Of a stretch of 64,000 bases of DNA, positions 1 through 10,800 are shown one piece after another. The first letter of the stretch is position 1. Every line of letters begins with the position of its first letter. This stretch comes from Halopseudomonas formosensis (GTDB lineage: Bacteria > Pseudomonadota > Gammaproteobacteria > Pseudomonadales > Pseudomonadaceae). The notes under the pieces are model-generated. The model worked only from the letters and a program-made list of their open reading frames with translations, did no database searches and was not told where the DNA came from. The position numbers were made by a program, and so were the translations under genes. Where the stretch lies: NCBI RefSeq assembly GCF_900115905.1, contig NZ_FOYD01000007.1, positions 28,821-92,820 of the forward strand, given 5' to 3'.

Positions 1-39
1 TCGGTGTGATAACCAAACCACCCGGCTGGCCCCACCCCC

Positions 40-126
40 TGTAGGAGCGTCGCCCCCGGCGCGATTGAACCTTCCGGCTACTCCGAGCTGCCGGCAGTAT
101 TCGCCCCCGGGGCGGGGGCTCCCACA
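40..126. repeat. REP-like imperfect inverted repeat pair
   Basis: The stretch starts with tgtaggagc followed by a C/G-rich core, and ends with a G-rich core followed by gctcccaca. The outer 9-mers are inverted copies of each other with one mismatch. This looks like the extragenic palindromic (REP/BIME-type) elements common in Pseudomonas intergenic regions. Assignment is by pattern only. The rest of positions 1-162 shows no gene. Confidence 0.5.
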
Positions 127-162
127 CTATTCCGAGCGATGACCGAACCAGGCTCAGACCAC

Positions 163-1158
163 TCAGCGCTCGGGTACCGCCTCTGCCACCTCGGTTTCCG
201 GGCCGCGGGCGTAACGCTCGGCCAGCACCGCACAGACCATCAGCTGGATCTGGTGGAACACCATCAGCGGCAGGATCATCGCCCCCATGCTGCCCCCGGC
301 AAACAGCACCTGGGCCATGGGCACACCGGTCGCCAGGCTCTTCTTCGAGCCGGCGAAAAGGATGGTGATGCGGTCCTCGGTATTGAAACCCAGCCGCCGC
401 GCCAGCTGCTCCACCAGTACCAGCACCACGGCCAGCAGGATGCAGCACGCCAGGATCAGCCCACCCAGCTGCAGCAGCGGAATGGTCTGCCACAGGCCTT
501 CGACTACCGCCGCACTGAAGGCACCGAATACCACCAGCAGAATCGAGCCCTGATCCACATTCTTCAGCCAGTTCTTGTTATCGGCCACCCAGCCACCGAT
601 CCAGCGCCGGGCAATCTGGCCGGCAATGAAAGGCAGCAGCAACTGCACGGTGATCTTGCCGATGGCGTCCAGGGTATCGCCGCTGCCCGCATCGGCCCCC
701 AGCAACAGCATCACCAGCAGCGGCGTGACGAAGATACCCAGCAGGCTCGAGGTGGCAGCGCTGCACACCGCAGCGGCGACATTACCCCGGGCCAGTGAGG
801 TGAAGGCGATTGCGGACTGCACCGTAGCCGGCAGGGCGCAGAGAAACAGCATGCCCAGATACAGCTCGTGCCCCATCAGCGGCGCGAGAATCGGCTTGAG
901 CAGCAGCCCCAGTACCGGAAACAGGATGAAGGTGCAGGAAAACACCAGCAGATGCAGTCGCCAGTGGGTCGCCCCGGCCCAGATCGCCTCCCGGGACAGC
1001 TTGGCCCCGTGCATGAAGAACAGCAGACCGATGGCCAGGTTGGTGATCCAGCCGAAGACCACCGCCGTCTGGCCCTGCACCGGCAGCACACTGGCAGTGG
1101 CCATGGCGCCAACCAGGCACAGCGTGAAGTTGTCGGGCAGGAAACGGGGTCTGGCCAT
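163..1158 (-). CDS. SBF-like (bile acid:sodium symporter family) membrane transporter
   Basis: A 331-residue, very hydrophobic protein with about nine or ten likely membrane segments, which matches the usual length of the YfeH/SBF-like branch (DUF4137) of the bile acid:Na+ symporter superfamily. The segment LFFMHGAKLSREAIWAG near residues 46-62 and the G/A-rich helices after it are typical of this branch. The family is an inner-membrane secondary transporter; the substrate of this branch is generally unknown and nothing here reveals it. The ATG is preceded by a GGAGAGAG ribosome-binding site. It appears to be transcribed alone; the next gene upstream (alcohol dehydrogenase) is on the same strand but ends in its own terminator. 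Confidence 0.85.
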   Translation of the reverse strand: MARPRFLPDNFTLCLVGAMATASVLPVQGQTAVVFGWITNLAIGLLFFMHGAKLSREAIWAGATHWRLHLLVFSCTFILFPVLGLLLKPILAPLMGHELYLGMLFLCALPATVQSAIAFTSLARGNVAAAVCSAATSSLLGIFVTPLLVMLLLGADAGSGDTLDAIGKITVQLLLPFIAGQIARRWIGGWVADNKNWLKNVDQGSILLVVFGAFSAAVVEGLWQTIPLLQLGGLILACCILLAVVLVLVEQLARRLGFNTEDRITILFAGSKKSLATGVPMAQVLFAGGSMGAMILPLMVFHQIQLMVCAVLAERYARGPETEVAEAVPER

Positions 1159-1244
1159 GCGGACTCTCTCCGGATTGCAGCGTTAGCGGAAACCGGAGAG
1201 TCTACTGGGATGTGCCGCGCCTGACCAATCGGCGGCAACCAGAT

Positions 1245-1276
1245 GAAAAGCGAAGGCCGGGGGAACCGGCCTTCGC
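1245..1276 (-). terminator. Rho-independent terminator of the alcohol dehydrogenase gene
   Basis: A perfect 11-bp stem (gcgaaggccgg pairing with ccggccttcgc, loop of 5) lies 4 bases beyond the stop of the minus-strand dehydrogenase and is followed on that strand by TTTTC. Confidence 0.75.
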
Positions 1277-1280
1277 ATGC

Positions 1281-2378
1281 TCAGGGCTTGATGGCGATCT
1301 TGAGCACGCCGTCACGCTGGTGGGCGAACAGGTCGTAGGCCGCGACTATGTCATCCAATGCATACTCGTGGGTGACCAGTACGCCCAGATCCAGCCGGTT
1401 CGACGCCACCACGTTCATCAGCCGGCGCATGCGTTCCTTGCCACCCGGGCACAGTGCGGTATTGATCCTGTGGTCGCCCAGACCGGCGGCGAAGGCATCC
1501 AGCGGCAGCACCAGATCCTCGGAGTAGACCCCCAGGCTGGACAGGGTGCCACCGGGCTTGAGCACCTTGAGTGCCTGGGCGAAGGTCATCTGGGTGCCCA
1601 GCGCTTCGATCGAGGCATCGGCGCCGCGGCCTCCGGTCAGCCGCATGACCTCGTCCACCACATCACAGTTGCGGAAGTTCAGCGTGACATCGGCGCCCAT
1701 CTGCCGGGCGATATCCAGCCGGTGGTCGTTGCCGTCCACGGCAATGATGGTGGTTGCCCCGAGCAACCGGGCACCGGCGGTGGCGCACAGGCCAATCGGC
1801 CCCTGGGCGAAGACCACCACGGTATCGCCGATGCGGATATTGGCATTCTCCGCACCCTTGAATCCGGTGGACATGATGTCCGGGCACATCAGCACCTGCT
1901 CGTCGGTCAGACCATCGGGAATCGGCGCCAGGTTGGCCTCGGCATCGGGCACCAGCACATACTCGGCCTGGGTGCCGTCGATCAGGTTGCCGAAGCGCCA
2001 GCCGGCGGTGGCCTTGTAGCCGTGGCAACCGCAGCGGCCATCGGCGGTCAGATAGCTGCCATCCTGGGACGGTACTCCGTCCTGGGCCGCGTAGGAGTTG
2101 AAGTTCGGGCAGATGGCCCCGGCAATTACGCGCTGCCCTTCGCGATAACCCTTGACCGCGCTGCCCAGCTTCTCGATCACCCCCACCGGCTCGTGGCCCA
2201 CGGTCAACCCCGGGGCAACCGGGTATTCGCCCTTGAGGATATGCACATCGGTGCCGCAGATGGTCGTGGTGGTAATGCGGATCAGGGCATCATTGGGCCC
2301 GACATCGGGGATGGGCTTGTCCGCCAGCTCGATACGTCCGGGCTCGACAAACACTGCCGCCCTCATCATCTCAGCCAT
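1281..2378 (-). CDS. Zinc-dependent NAD(P)-alcohol dehydrogenase (secondary alcohol type)
   Basis: A 365-residue medium-chain dehydrogenase. Catalytic zinc ligands are visible as C41 (ICGTD) and H62-E63 (GHEPVG). The nucleotide-binding stretch GPIGLCATAGARLLGA lies in the middle of the chain, with an acidic residue (AVDGNDH) at the end of the second beta strand. The usual four-cysteine structural zinc lobe is not recognisable, as in the isopropanol/secondary alcohol dehydrogenase subgroup. Expected reaction: reversible oxidation of a primary or secondary alcohol to aldehyde or ketone in the cytosol. Substrate and cofactor preference cannot be read from the sequence. The ATG has an excellent AGGAGGT site 6 bases upstream, so strong translation is likely. 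A terminator follows the gene, so it appears monocistronic. Confidence 0.88.
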   Translation of the reverse strand: MAEMMRAAVFVEPGRIELADKPIPDVGPNDALIRITTTTICGTDVHILKGEYPVAPGLTVGHEPVGVIEKLGSAVKGYREGQRVIAGAICPNFNSYAAQDGVPSQDGSYLTADGRCGCHGYKATAGWRFGNLIDGTQAEYVLVPDAEANLAPIPDGLTDEQVLMCPDIMSTGFKGAENANIRIGDTVVVFAQGPIGLCATAGARLLGATTIIAVDGNDHRLDIARQMGADVTLNFRNCDVVDEVMRLTGGRGADASIEALGTQMTFAQALKVLKPGGTLSSLGVYSEDLVLPLDAFAAGLGDHRINTALCPGGKERMRRLMNVVASNRLDLGVLVTHEYALDDIVAAYDLFAHQRDGVLKIAIKP

Positions 2379-2515
2379 GGAACACCTCCTGACAGGAAAC
2401 AGGGAACAGCCTTCTGCAGAGAAGCAGAATCCTCTCCACTGTACTCCCCGCCCGCAGCGGGGTACTGATCAGGATCAATAACGGACGACCGATCAGGGCC
2501 GCCCATCGCCACCGG

Positions 2516-4696
2516 TCAGAGTGCCTGCAACTTGGCGTAGGCCACCATCAGCCACTTGCTGCCTTCATCGTCGAAGTTGACCTGGATGCGCGCCTGGGCG
2601 CCGTGGCCTTCGTAGTTGAGCACCACCCCTTCACCGAACAGCGAGTGCACCACCCGCTGGCCGAGGGCGAAGCCGGTGCTCTCGGTGGCTTCCTGGCTGA
2701 ACATGGCGCCCTTGCCCCGGCCGGGGCCGAAGGGACGGCTGACCTGGTTGCCCAGACGCACTTCGCGGATCAGCTCTGAGGGAATCTCGCGGACGAAGCG
2801 CGACAGCTTGTTGAAGGTCTCGCTGCCGTACAGCCGGCGGGTTTCCGCCCAGGTGATGACCAGCTGCTGCATGGCCCGGGTGATGCCGACATAGGCCAGC
2901 CGGCGCTCCTCCTCCAGCCGGCCCGGCTCCTCCAGACTCATCTTGTGCGGGAACAGGCCTTCTTCCATGCCGCTGAGGAACACCAGCGGGAATTCCAGCC
3001 CCTTGGCGCTGTGCAAGGTCATCAGCTGCACGCTGTCCTCGAAGCGGTCGGCCTGGGTTTCCCCGGCCTCCAGCGAGGCATGGGCGAGGAAGGCCAGCAG
3101 CACGTCGCCCTCCTCCTCGAACTCGACCATCTCGTTCTCGAAGGCGCGGGCGGCGGACACCAGCTCCTCGAGGTTTTCCACCCGACCCTGGGCCTTCTCG
3201 CCCTTTTCGTTGCGGTGGAATTCCAGCAGTCCGCTGTGCTCGATTACCTGCTGGGCCATGCTGTACAGCGGCACGCCCTCGACCCGCTCAGCCAGCTCCT
3301 CGATCATCTGCATGAAGCCCTGTACCGCATTGGCGGCGCGGCCCGGCAGCCCCTTGTGGTCGATCAGGTCGCAGGCCGCCTGCCACATGGACACATCCTG
3401 TTCCCGGGCGTGCTGGCGCAGGATCTCCACGGTGCGCTCGCCGATGCCCCGTGCCGGCACGTTGATGATGCGCTCCAGCGCCCCGTCATCGCCGCGGCTG
3501 GCGATCAGACGCATGTAGGCCATGGCGTTCTTGATCTCGGCGCGCTCGAAGAAGCGCTGGCCGCCGTAGATACGATAGGGAATGGCCGCGCGCAGCAGCG
3601 CCTCCTCCAGCACCCGGGACTGGGCGTTGGAACGGTACAGGATGGCGATCTCGCTGCGCGCCAGCCCCTGACCTATCGCCTCGCTGATGCGGTCGGTGAT
3701 GTAGCGCGCCTCGTCCTGCTCGTTGAAACCGGCGTACAGGGCAATCGGCTCGCCCTCGTCACCCTCGGTCCACAGCTCCTTGCCCATGCGCCCGGCGTTG
3801 TTGGTGATCAGCGCGTTGGCCGCCTTGAGGATGGTCGCGGTGGAGCGGTAATTCTGCTCCAGGCGGATCAACTCGGCGTTCGGGTAGTCCTGATGGAACT
3901 GCTGGATGTTCTCGATCCGCGCGCCGCGCCAGCCGTAGATGGACTGGTCGTCATCACCCACCACCATCAGGCTGGGATTGCTGCCGGCGATCAGGCGCAG
4001 CCAGGCGTACTGCACGGCGTTGGTGTCCTGGAACTCGTCCACCAGCAGATGCCGGAAGCGCGCCTGATACTGCTCGCGCAGCGAAGGGTTGTCGCGCCAC
4101 AGCTCCAGCGAACGCAGCAGCAGCTCGGCGAAATCGATCACCCCGGTGCGGGCGCAGGCCTGTTCGTAGGCACTGTAGATGCGCAGCATGGTGGTCAGGT
4201 AGAGGTCACCGGCGGGCTGGATGTGCTGCGGACGCAGGCCCTCGTCCTTCTGCCCGTTGATCCACCACTGGGCCTGGCGCGGCGCCCACTGGTTCTCGTC
4301 CAGCCCCAGCTCGCGGATCACCCGCTTGACCAGCCGCAGCTGATCGTCACTGTCGAGAATCTGGAACTGCTCGACCAGCCCGGCCTCGCGCCAGTGGGCG
4401 CGCAACAGCCGGTGGGCCAGGCCGTGGAAGGTGCCCACCCACATGCCCCGGGGCGAGATGCCGAGCAACTGCTCGATGCGCTCGCGCATCTCGGCCGCGG
4501 CCTTGTTGGTGAAGGTGACCGAGAGGATGCTCCAGGGCGAGGCCTTCTCGACCTCCACCAGCCAGGCGATGCGGTGCACCAGTACCCGGGTCTTGCCGGA
4601 GCCGGCCCCGGCCAGCACCAGCTGTTGGCCCGGAGCGGCGGTAACCGCCTGGCGCTGGGCATCATTGAGGGAGTTGAGCAGATGTGAAATGTCCAT
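2516..4696 (-). CDS. uvrD: DNA helicase II UvrD
   Basis: A 726-residue superfamily 1A 3-5 prime DNA helicase of full family length. The Q-motif (LNDAQRQAV, about residues 10-18), Walker A (AGAGSGKT, about 29-36), Walker B/motif II (LLVDEFQDTN), motif III (GDDDQSIYGWRGA) and the C-terminal motifs VI region (YVGITRA) are all present. The last 50 residues form the RNA-polymerase-binding Tudor-like tail (GQRVVHSLFGEGVV). It acts in nucleotide excision repair (removal of UvrC and the cut oligomer), mismatch repair and clearing of RecA filaments or stalled polymerase. I saw no LexA-type CTG-N10-CAG box in the 150 bases upstream. Confidence 0.97.
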   Translation of the reverse strand: MDISHLLNSLNDAQRQAVTAAPGQQLVLAGAGSGKTRVLVHRIAWLVEVEKASPWSILSVTFTNKAAAEMRERIEQLLGISPRGMWVGTFHGLAHRLLRAHWREAGLVEQFQILDSDDQLRLVKRVIRELGLDENQWAPRQAQWWINGQKDEGLRPQHIQPAGDLYLTTMLRIYSAYEQACARTGVIDFAELLLRSLELWRDNPSLREQYQARFRHLLVDEFQDTNAVQYAWLRLIAGSNPSLMVVGDDDQSIYGWRGARIENIQQFHQDYPNAELIRLEQNYRSTATILKAANALITNNAGRMGKELWTEGDEGEPIALYAGFNEQDEARYITDRISEAIGQGLARSEIAILYRSNAQSRVLEEALLRAAIPYRIYGGQRFFERAEIKNAMAYMRLIASRGDDGALERIINVPARGIGERTVEILRQHAREQDVSMWQAACDLIDHKGLPGRAANAVQGFMQMIEELAERVEGVPLYSMAQQVIEHSGLLEFHRNEKGEKAQGRVENLEELVSAARAFENEMVEFEEEGDVLLAFLAHASLEAGETQADRFEDSVQLMTLHSAKGLEFPLVFLSGMEEGLFPHKMSLEEPGRLEEERRLAYVGITRAMQQLVITWAETRRLYGSETFNKLSRFVREIPSELIREVRLGNQVSRPFGPGRGKGAMFSQEATESTGFALGQRVVHSLFGEGVVLNYEGHGAQARIQVNFDDEGSKWLMVAYAKLQAL

Positions 4697-4806
4697 TGGC
4701 GGGATTCTACGCCAGTAGCGGGGGAGGTTCGAGGGTCAACCGGCGTTGCCGGGAGAGCCCTCCTCCTACTCCCCACGATACGACAAAGAAACACCGAGCA
4801 TCCGTT

Positions 4807-4839
4807 GAGAGAAACGGGAGGTCGGGCATTTGCCCGACC
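4807..4839 (-). terminator. Probable terminator after the giant adhesin gene
   Basis: A perfect inverted repeat (ggtcgggc / gcccgacc, loop of 4) begins 9 bases after the adhesin stop on the minus strand and is followed by a pyrimidine-rich, moderately T-rich tail (tcccgtttctctc). It would also insulate uvrD downstream. Confidence 0.6.
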
Positions 4840-4848
4840 ATCCTCGGA

Positions 4849-7800
4849 CTAGTCTATGATGACGCCCTGCTCTACCCACAGGGTCGCTCCTCCCCCCTCG
4901 TAGACATTAAAGGTTTTACCCTCCTCTGTTTCCTCCCCTGTATGAGTCCACGCACTCGGATCATCGAGGCTCACCGCGTCCTCTGAATCGCCGAAGATCT
5001 TCAGAGTATCGCGGTCGTCGGTCATGGCGAGCACATCCTCGACCTTCAGTCCTTCGATACGGTTTTCTCCCTCGATACTCAGGTCAATCATCTCGATATT
5101 GCGCAGGTGGGCTGCCAGGTCAGAACCCTCCAGGCTCTCGCCAAAACGCAGCTGGACGGTATCGTCACCGCCACGCCCGTTAAGGATTCCCTGGCCGGTC
5201 CAGAGCAGTTCATCAGCGCCCGAGGTACCGAACTGGGCAGTGATATTGGTGGAGACTGGTGCTCCGGCCCAGACATCATCAGTGCCATGCGTCCAATCCG
5301 ATGGTTCGACGCCGGCAACAGGCTGGCCTGTGCTTTCATCATACTCCTCGGTCCGCGCACGCACCTGCAGGTTGTTGATATCACCCGCTGCCTGGACGAA
5401 GCCCAACTGGTCGAGTTCATCCTGGGTCAGGCCAGTGATGGTGTAGACATCGTTCACCTCATCGTAAGTGACCCGGTCCATGATCAGGTTTCCACCGATA
5501 TAGATGGCGGCGTGCTCACCCAGCCCTTTGAGCTCAACCGTTGCCCGCTCTACCGACTCATCCGTGGTGCCGGCCTGGCGCAGGTCCTCGAAGCGGGCAT
5601 TGAGGTTGAGACCGATGATCTCCCCTTCCCTGCCGAAGCTGGGCGTCGGGTTGATGGCAAGCCCATTGGCCACCGGGTTCACCTCCAGGTTGAAGGTACG
5701 GGTATCCGTCGCACGGTCGGAGCGACTGCCTTCACCACTGATGACCGTCAACTCCAGATCCTCAAGGGTACCATTCCAGTTCTTCGGCGGCAGGATGGCA
5801 ATGTACGGCGGCAGGTTGCCATCGGCGCCCGGCTCCAGCACCCAGGTATTGGTTCCCGAGCCACCGGCGTTATTGGCCATCTCCACCTGAATTGCCGAAG
5901 CGGCATCCTCACCCACGAAGACCAGGAAGTCATTGGGCAGGTTCTTCAGCAGGATGGCAGTGATACTTTCCGAACCATCATCATCCACCAGCCCGTTGCC
6001 CGTGATATTCAACCGGATGGCATGCTCCTTATCCGCTGCTACTGGCGCTTCATCCCCGCTACTGGTGTTGACGTCGAAGTCATAGCCATTGTTGATCGGG
6101 TTGACATCACCCTGCTGGGATACCGTGGTCTCAAGCAAGCCGGCAGCCCCGTTTTCCTGCCCGGTGACACTGGCCTCCAGGCTGATACTGCCACTGACGT
6201 AAGGACCGGATGGCCGATAAGTCAGGTTGATGGGAGTACCGGGTGTCACATTCTCGATAATGTAACGTCCGTCGGGAGCCGGAATCAGTGGATTGCCGGA
6301 TGCATCCAGCAACATACCGCCACCGGCACTCATCCCCGACTCGTCCAGCTCCAGGTACAGGTTGCCGTCGATCAGTTCCCAGTCGGGATCATCCGACGGG
6401 TTGCTGACATTGATGCTGATGGCCAGGTCATTACCCTCATCCACCGCTGGCATATCAATACTGATGGCAGCGTGATCGGTGACCGGTATCACCGTCTGAT
6501 CAACCGCCAACTCTGCCTGGGCCAGGCCACCTGTGGGCGTATGGGTTGTCAGTCTGGCGTTATATTCAAATGGCCCTTTATTGCTGTTCCAGTCCAATGG
6601 TGGGGTCACCGTTATGCTACTCAGCAGAGACTGCAGTTCAGCGTCGCCCCCTTGCCCGGACACACTCCACACCTCCTCGCCATTAACCATGGTGCGGGTC
6701 ATGCCGGTCACCTGGGTACCTGGCGGCAGGTCAGTCAAGGTGATGGTGAAGCCACTGTTGGTAACGCCAGTCGCATCGATTTTGGCATCAATGGCCTGGC
6801 CAAGATTAAAGGCGACATCCTCGGTCGGCTCGAAAGAGGTCTGCTCCCAGCGCTCGATAATGGCGGGGGCATCTGGACCACCCCCGGCGAAGTTGGTGGT
6901 CAGCCCCACCTCCGTACTGGCACGGGACTCCGCACCGTTACCGGCATCCTCGGTCACCACGGTGACCCTGATCTGGTGATCGTTCAGCTCACCAGCCCGA
7001 CCATACACCTGCAGCGCGATACTGGTCGTCAACAAGCCGGTAAAGCTGCCGCCAGAGGGTATCAGCACCCAGGTGCCATCACCGACAAAATCGACATCGT
7101 AGTCGGCCGTCCCCACGACCACCACGCCTTCCGGCACGTGTTCCAGGATGATGCGGGTCAGTTGCTCACTGCCGTCATAGTCAGCGCCGGTATTGCCGAT
7201 CTCCAGCGTAATACCGGTATTGCCCGGACTGTCCAGGCTGATATCAGCAGGATCCACCAACGTCACCTGGTCGGTTATCGGGTTGACAGTCACTTCATAG
7301 GTGCCATCGAAGCCCTCACTGACATCGCTGACTGAACTGTCGAGGGCCGGGTCCCTGATCACATAGTGCACGCCAAAGCTGGCGTCACCATGCCAGTTCT
7401 CCCTGCCCTGGGCGTAGACATGGTCGATGGCCACGCCGGTCAGCTTGTACCAGCCATTGTCCAGCACAACGCTCGTGTTACCTGCATCCGCCGCCGCAGC
7501 GGCAAGGGATGGCCCATTCTGGCCATAGGTCAGGTTCAGATCACCCAGGGCAGCAAGGGCAGCAAGGTCAGCGGCACTGATCCATACTTCTTCCAACACC
7601 TCATCGTTATCACCATTGCGGTGCTGGATGCTGAAGTCCAGCCGAGTGCTGACATCCTCATCGATGCTGGCTTCCAGGTTGATGGTCGCCTCCGGCGAGG
7701 GGCTGACCCGCAGTTCCACGCTGTGCTGTTCGGTCAGCGAGTGGTTGTCATCCTCCGTGGTGACCGAGTAGAAGTCGAAGGTCTGGCTACCATTGAAGTT

Positions 7801-10800
7801 GGGCGGCGTTACCAGCTTGGCGCCAGCCAGCTGCGCCTTGGTCAGCGACCATTCGCGGGCGGTACCGCTGCCACCCATAAAGGTGGCACCCTCGATGCTG
7901 AAGCCATCCGGCAGGCCGCTGATCTTGAAGGTCAGGGTCTCGGAGCCGTCATTATCCTTCAGCTCCGCATTGACGATCAGAGCGCTCAGCATGACCCCGC
8001 CCGCCGCATCCACATCCGCCTCGGTGAAGGGATCAACACCCGTTATCGGGTCGTCATAATCAATCAGATCAATGATCGCTTCGTCCGCAATCCCCTTGGG
8101 TGCGACTGTGATGGTCAGGGGATAATCACTGGAAACATCCCTGTGGGTGATGGGATCCGGCGTACCACCCGGATTGGGGATATGCAGTTCGTCCACCGAG
8201 CGAATAGCTATATCCAGGTCGAAAGGCTCGTTGGAATCCTGCGGCGCCCGGATCTCCATTGCAGCGCCCTTGGACGGATCGAAGTCTGTGAACTCGACTT
8301 TCCAGGTACCATCCCCATTGTCGGTAATGCTGATGTTCGGCCATGCCGAGGTATCCGCATCGGACGTCAGCTCCACACCGTCATACCAGAGGGTTGCTCC
8401 ATCTGGAATGCCGTCGATATCCACCTCGAAGCTCTCCGACGGGTCGGATGACTTCGGGCGAATAGACAGCGGCATGCGCTCATCCTCATCGCCCTCTACC
8501 CGCGCCGTGACGGTGGCGGTGACGGTATCGGCCTTGGGTGCAATCAGGATATTGGTCAGGGTCGCGTCACCGCTGACCTGCACATCAGCACGGCTTTCAT
8601 CGCCGGGATAGTCTTCGTCGTAGTCCACGGTTTTGGCCTGGACCTTGATCTCGAACATACCGGAGAAGTGCGGTGCTGCCTTGAACTCCAGGGTGTTCAG
8701 ATACTCGATGGGTACTTCAATCGGGTCGCCGCCAAACACTTCGCTGAACTGACGGGCACCATCTGGGCCAACCACCGGTCCCCATTGAAATTCCGAACCA
8801 GTAGCATCGGCCTGACTGCCATCGCCCGCGATCAGGTTTGGAGTCAGCAGGGCGAAGGTTTGCTCGCTGCCACTACCGGCTGTACCGCCATTCTCCACAC
8901 CTCGGCCATCTTCGTTGCTCCAGCCATCCTTCAGGTTGAAGCCAGCCTCCTGGCCCAGCATGAACCACTCATCCTCCTCGCCAGGCGTGGTGTAGTCACG
9001 GCCCGGGGTCATGGTCAGGTCAGGGTTGTTATTACCATCGGTATCCCGATCAGGATTGCCAATATTCTCGACTCGCTCCCCTTTGGGCGTTACCTCTACC
9101 TTGATGGTCAGATCACGCCAGTCCGAATGCGGTACCGAGTTACCACCAACAGTATTGGTATCCGTGCTGGTGACCCGGACGACGATATCCTCATCCTTGC
9201 TGCTGTGAGCAGGCGGCAAGACAGTGAAATCACCCAACACCTCCTTCAGGTCTGTGCCGTTCAGAGAACTGATGATGTAGGGGTCAACCGTTGTACCGGA
9301 GCCTGTCATCGCCCAGCCAGTGCCCTCGCCCGCAGGCTTGTCAACCAGCACCCAGCCATCGGGCAGGCTGAACTCAACCTCGGTGATGATTTCATTACCA
9401 GTGCCGGTATCGGTAACGCGAACATGCTTCAGGAAGGCCACCGCCGTATCTTCTTCGGTGGTGACATCATCGGCTGCCACGTCACCACCCTGTGGATTGA
9501 TACGCAGATTAAGGTAAACCGAATCCGAAATCTGGGTTCCTAGCGGGTTCGGACCGTCGCTGTCCCTATCCTGCGCGTACAGGGTGACCCGGACACCGTC
9601 AAGATCACCGCTGAAGTCCGCCGGCGGCTGGATCACAATGTCCGGCAGGCTGGGTGATGCGCCGTTGTAGTCATTGGGAATATCAACCCGCACCGACTGG
9701 CCGACACTGGTGATTTCCGTACCGTTAACGGTCGAACCCACCGGCAACCCCGATACCTCGAACCAACGCTGCTCGCTGCCATCGGTATCAGCACCACTAT
9801 TGCCATCCCCCGTCTCATCAAGCGTGATCTGCAGATAGTCCTTCAGGTTGATGGAGCCATCTTCATCGAAAGCGGGCAGCGTCACTGCGTTAGCTGTCGA
9901 ATCCGCATCCACATAGTTGTCATCGCCATTGTGGATTGTCAGGTCGATGCCGTCGGTCACGGCCTGGACATTGACGGTCACGCTGACGGTGGATTCGGCA
10001 CCATCGATCGGGTCGCCATTCACGTCCGTAGTCAATGGATTACCCGACTCGTCCACCTCATAGCTGATCACGCTGACGTCAACAGTGAAGTTCGCACTGC
10101 TTTCAGCCGGAGGCAGTACCTTCAGCGCCTCGTATTGCGCAGTGGTGAGCGTCAATGTGCCGGTAGCACCATTGAAGTGCGGGCCATCTACATTGTCGCT
10201 GATGACAATGGTGACCGAGCCAGTACCATCAAAGGTATGCAGGGGGCTATCGCTAACAGTGCCGTCCAGCAATTGCGCACCCGCCGGGAAGCCGCTGAGC
10301 GTAATTGGCCCCAGGCGCTCAGGGTTGTCGCCCGCCGTACCAGAACCGTTCTGGTCGTCATCGTCAGTCGTCTTCGGTGCATTCAGACCCAGCGCGATCG
10401 CCTCGTCCTCATTCGTGGTTACCGAGCTAGTATCCACGGTCAGCTCCGGCGCATCCGCCACCGGAATGACATTGACGGTAACCTCGATGGTCTGTGAAGT
10501 ACCATCATCTTCGGTCACGGTGACGTAGAACTTGTCCGGGCTGCCGTGGTTGCTGTAGTCCGGGTTGGGCGTATAGGTAATGCGACCATCCTCATGGACG
10601 GTGACGGTACCGTGGTCAACATCGTAGTCCAGGTCATTGCCATTGAGCGTGCCAGAAAGCGCCGGGCCACCAGCCGTCATACTGATGGTGGTGTTGTCCT
10701 GGGTCGCATCCGCCGAGGTAGTGAATGGTCCGTTGGCGTCATCTTCATCTACATCGATGGTGATCTTGGTACGCGGCTCGTCATCCTTCACATCCACCCG

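Noticed and set aside
2440-2466. Hairpin between uvrD and the dehydrogenase gene
   Set aside because: The stem has a bulge and no T run follows on the uvrD strand, so it is not a convincing terminator.
2945-4687. 580-codon open frame on the plus strand opposite uvrD
   Set aside because: It is antisense to a highly conserved full-length helicase. Its protein is Gln/His/Leu-rich with no domain, as expected for a shadow frame in high-GC DNA.
4849-5300. RTX nonapeptide calcium-binding block at the adhesin C-terminus
   Set aside because: Only one GRGGDD-like motif is present; a repeated GGxGxDxUx array is missing, so the protein is not an RTX toxin.
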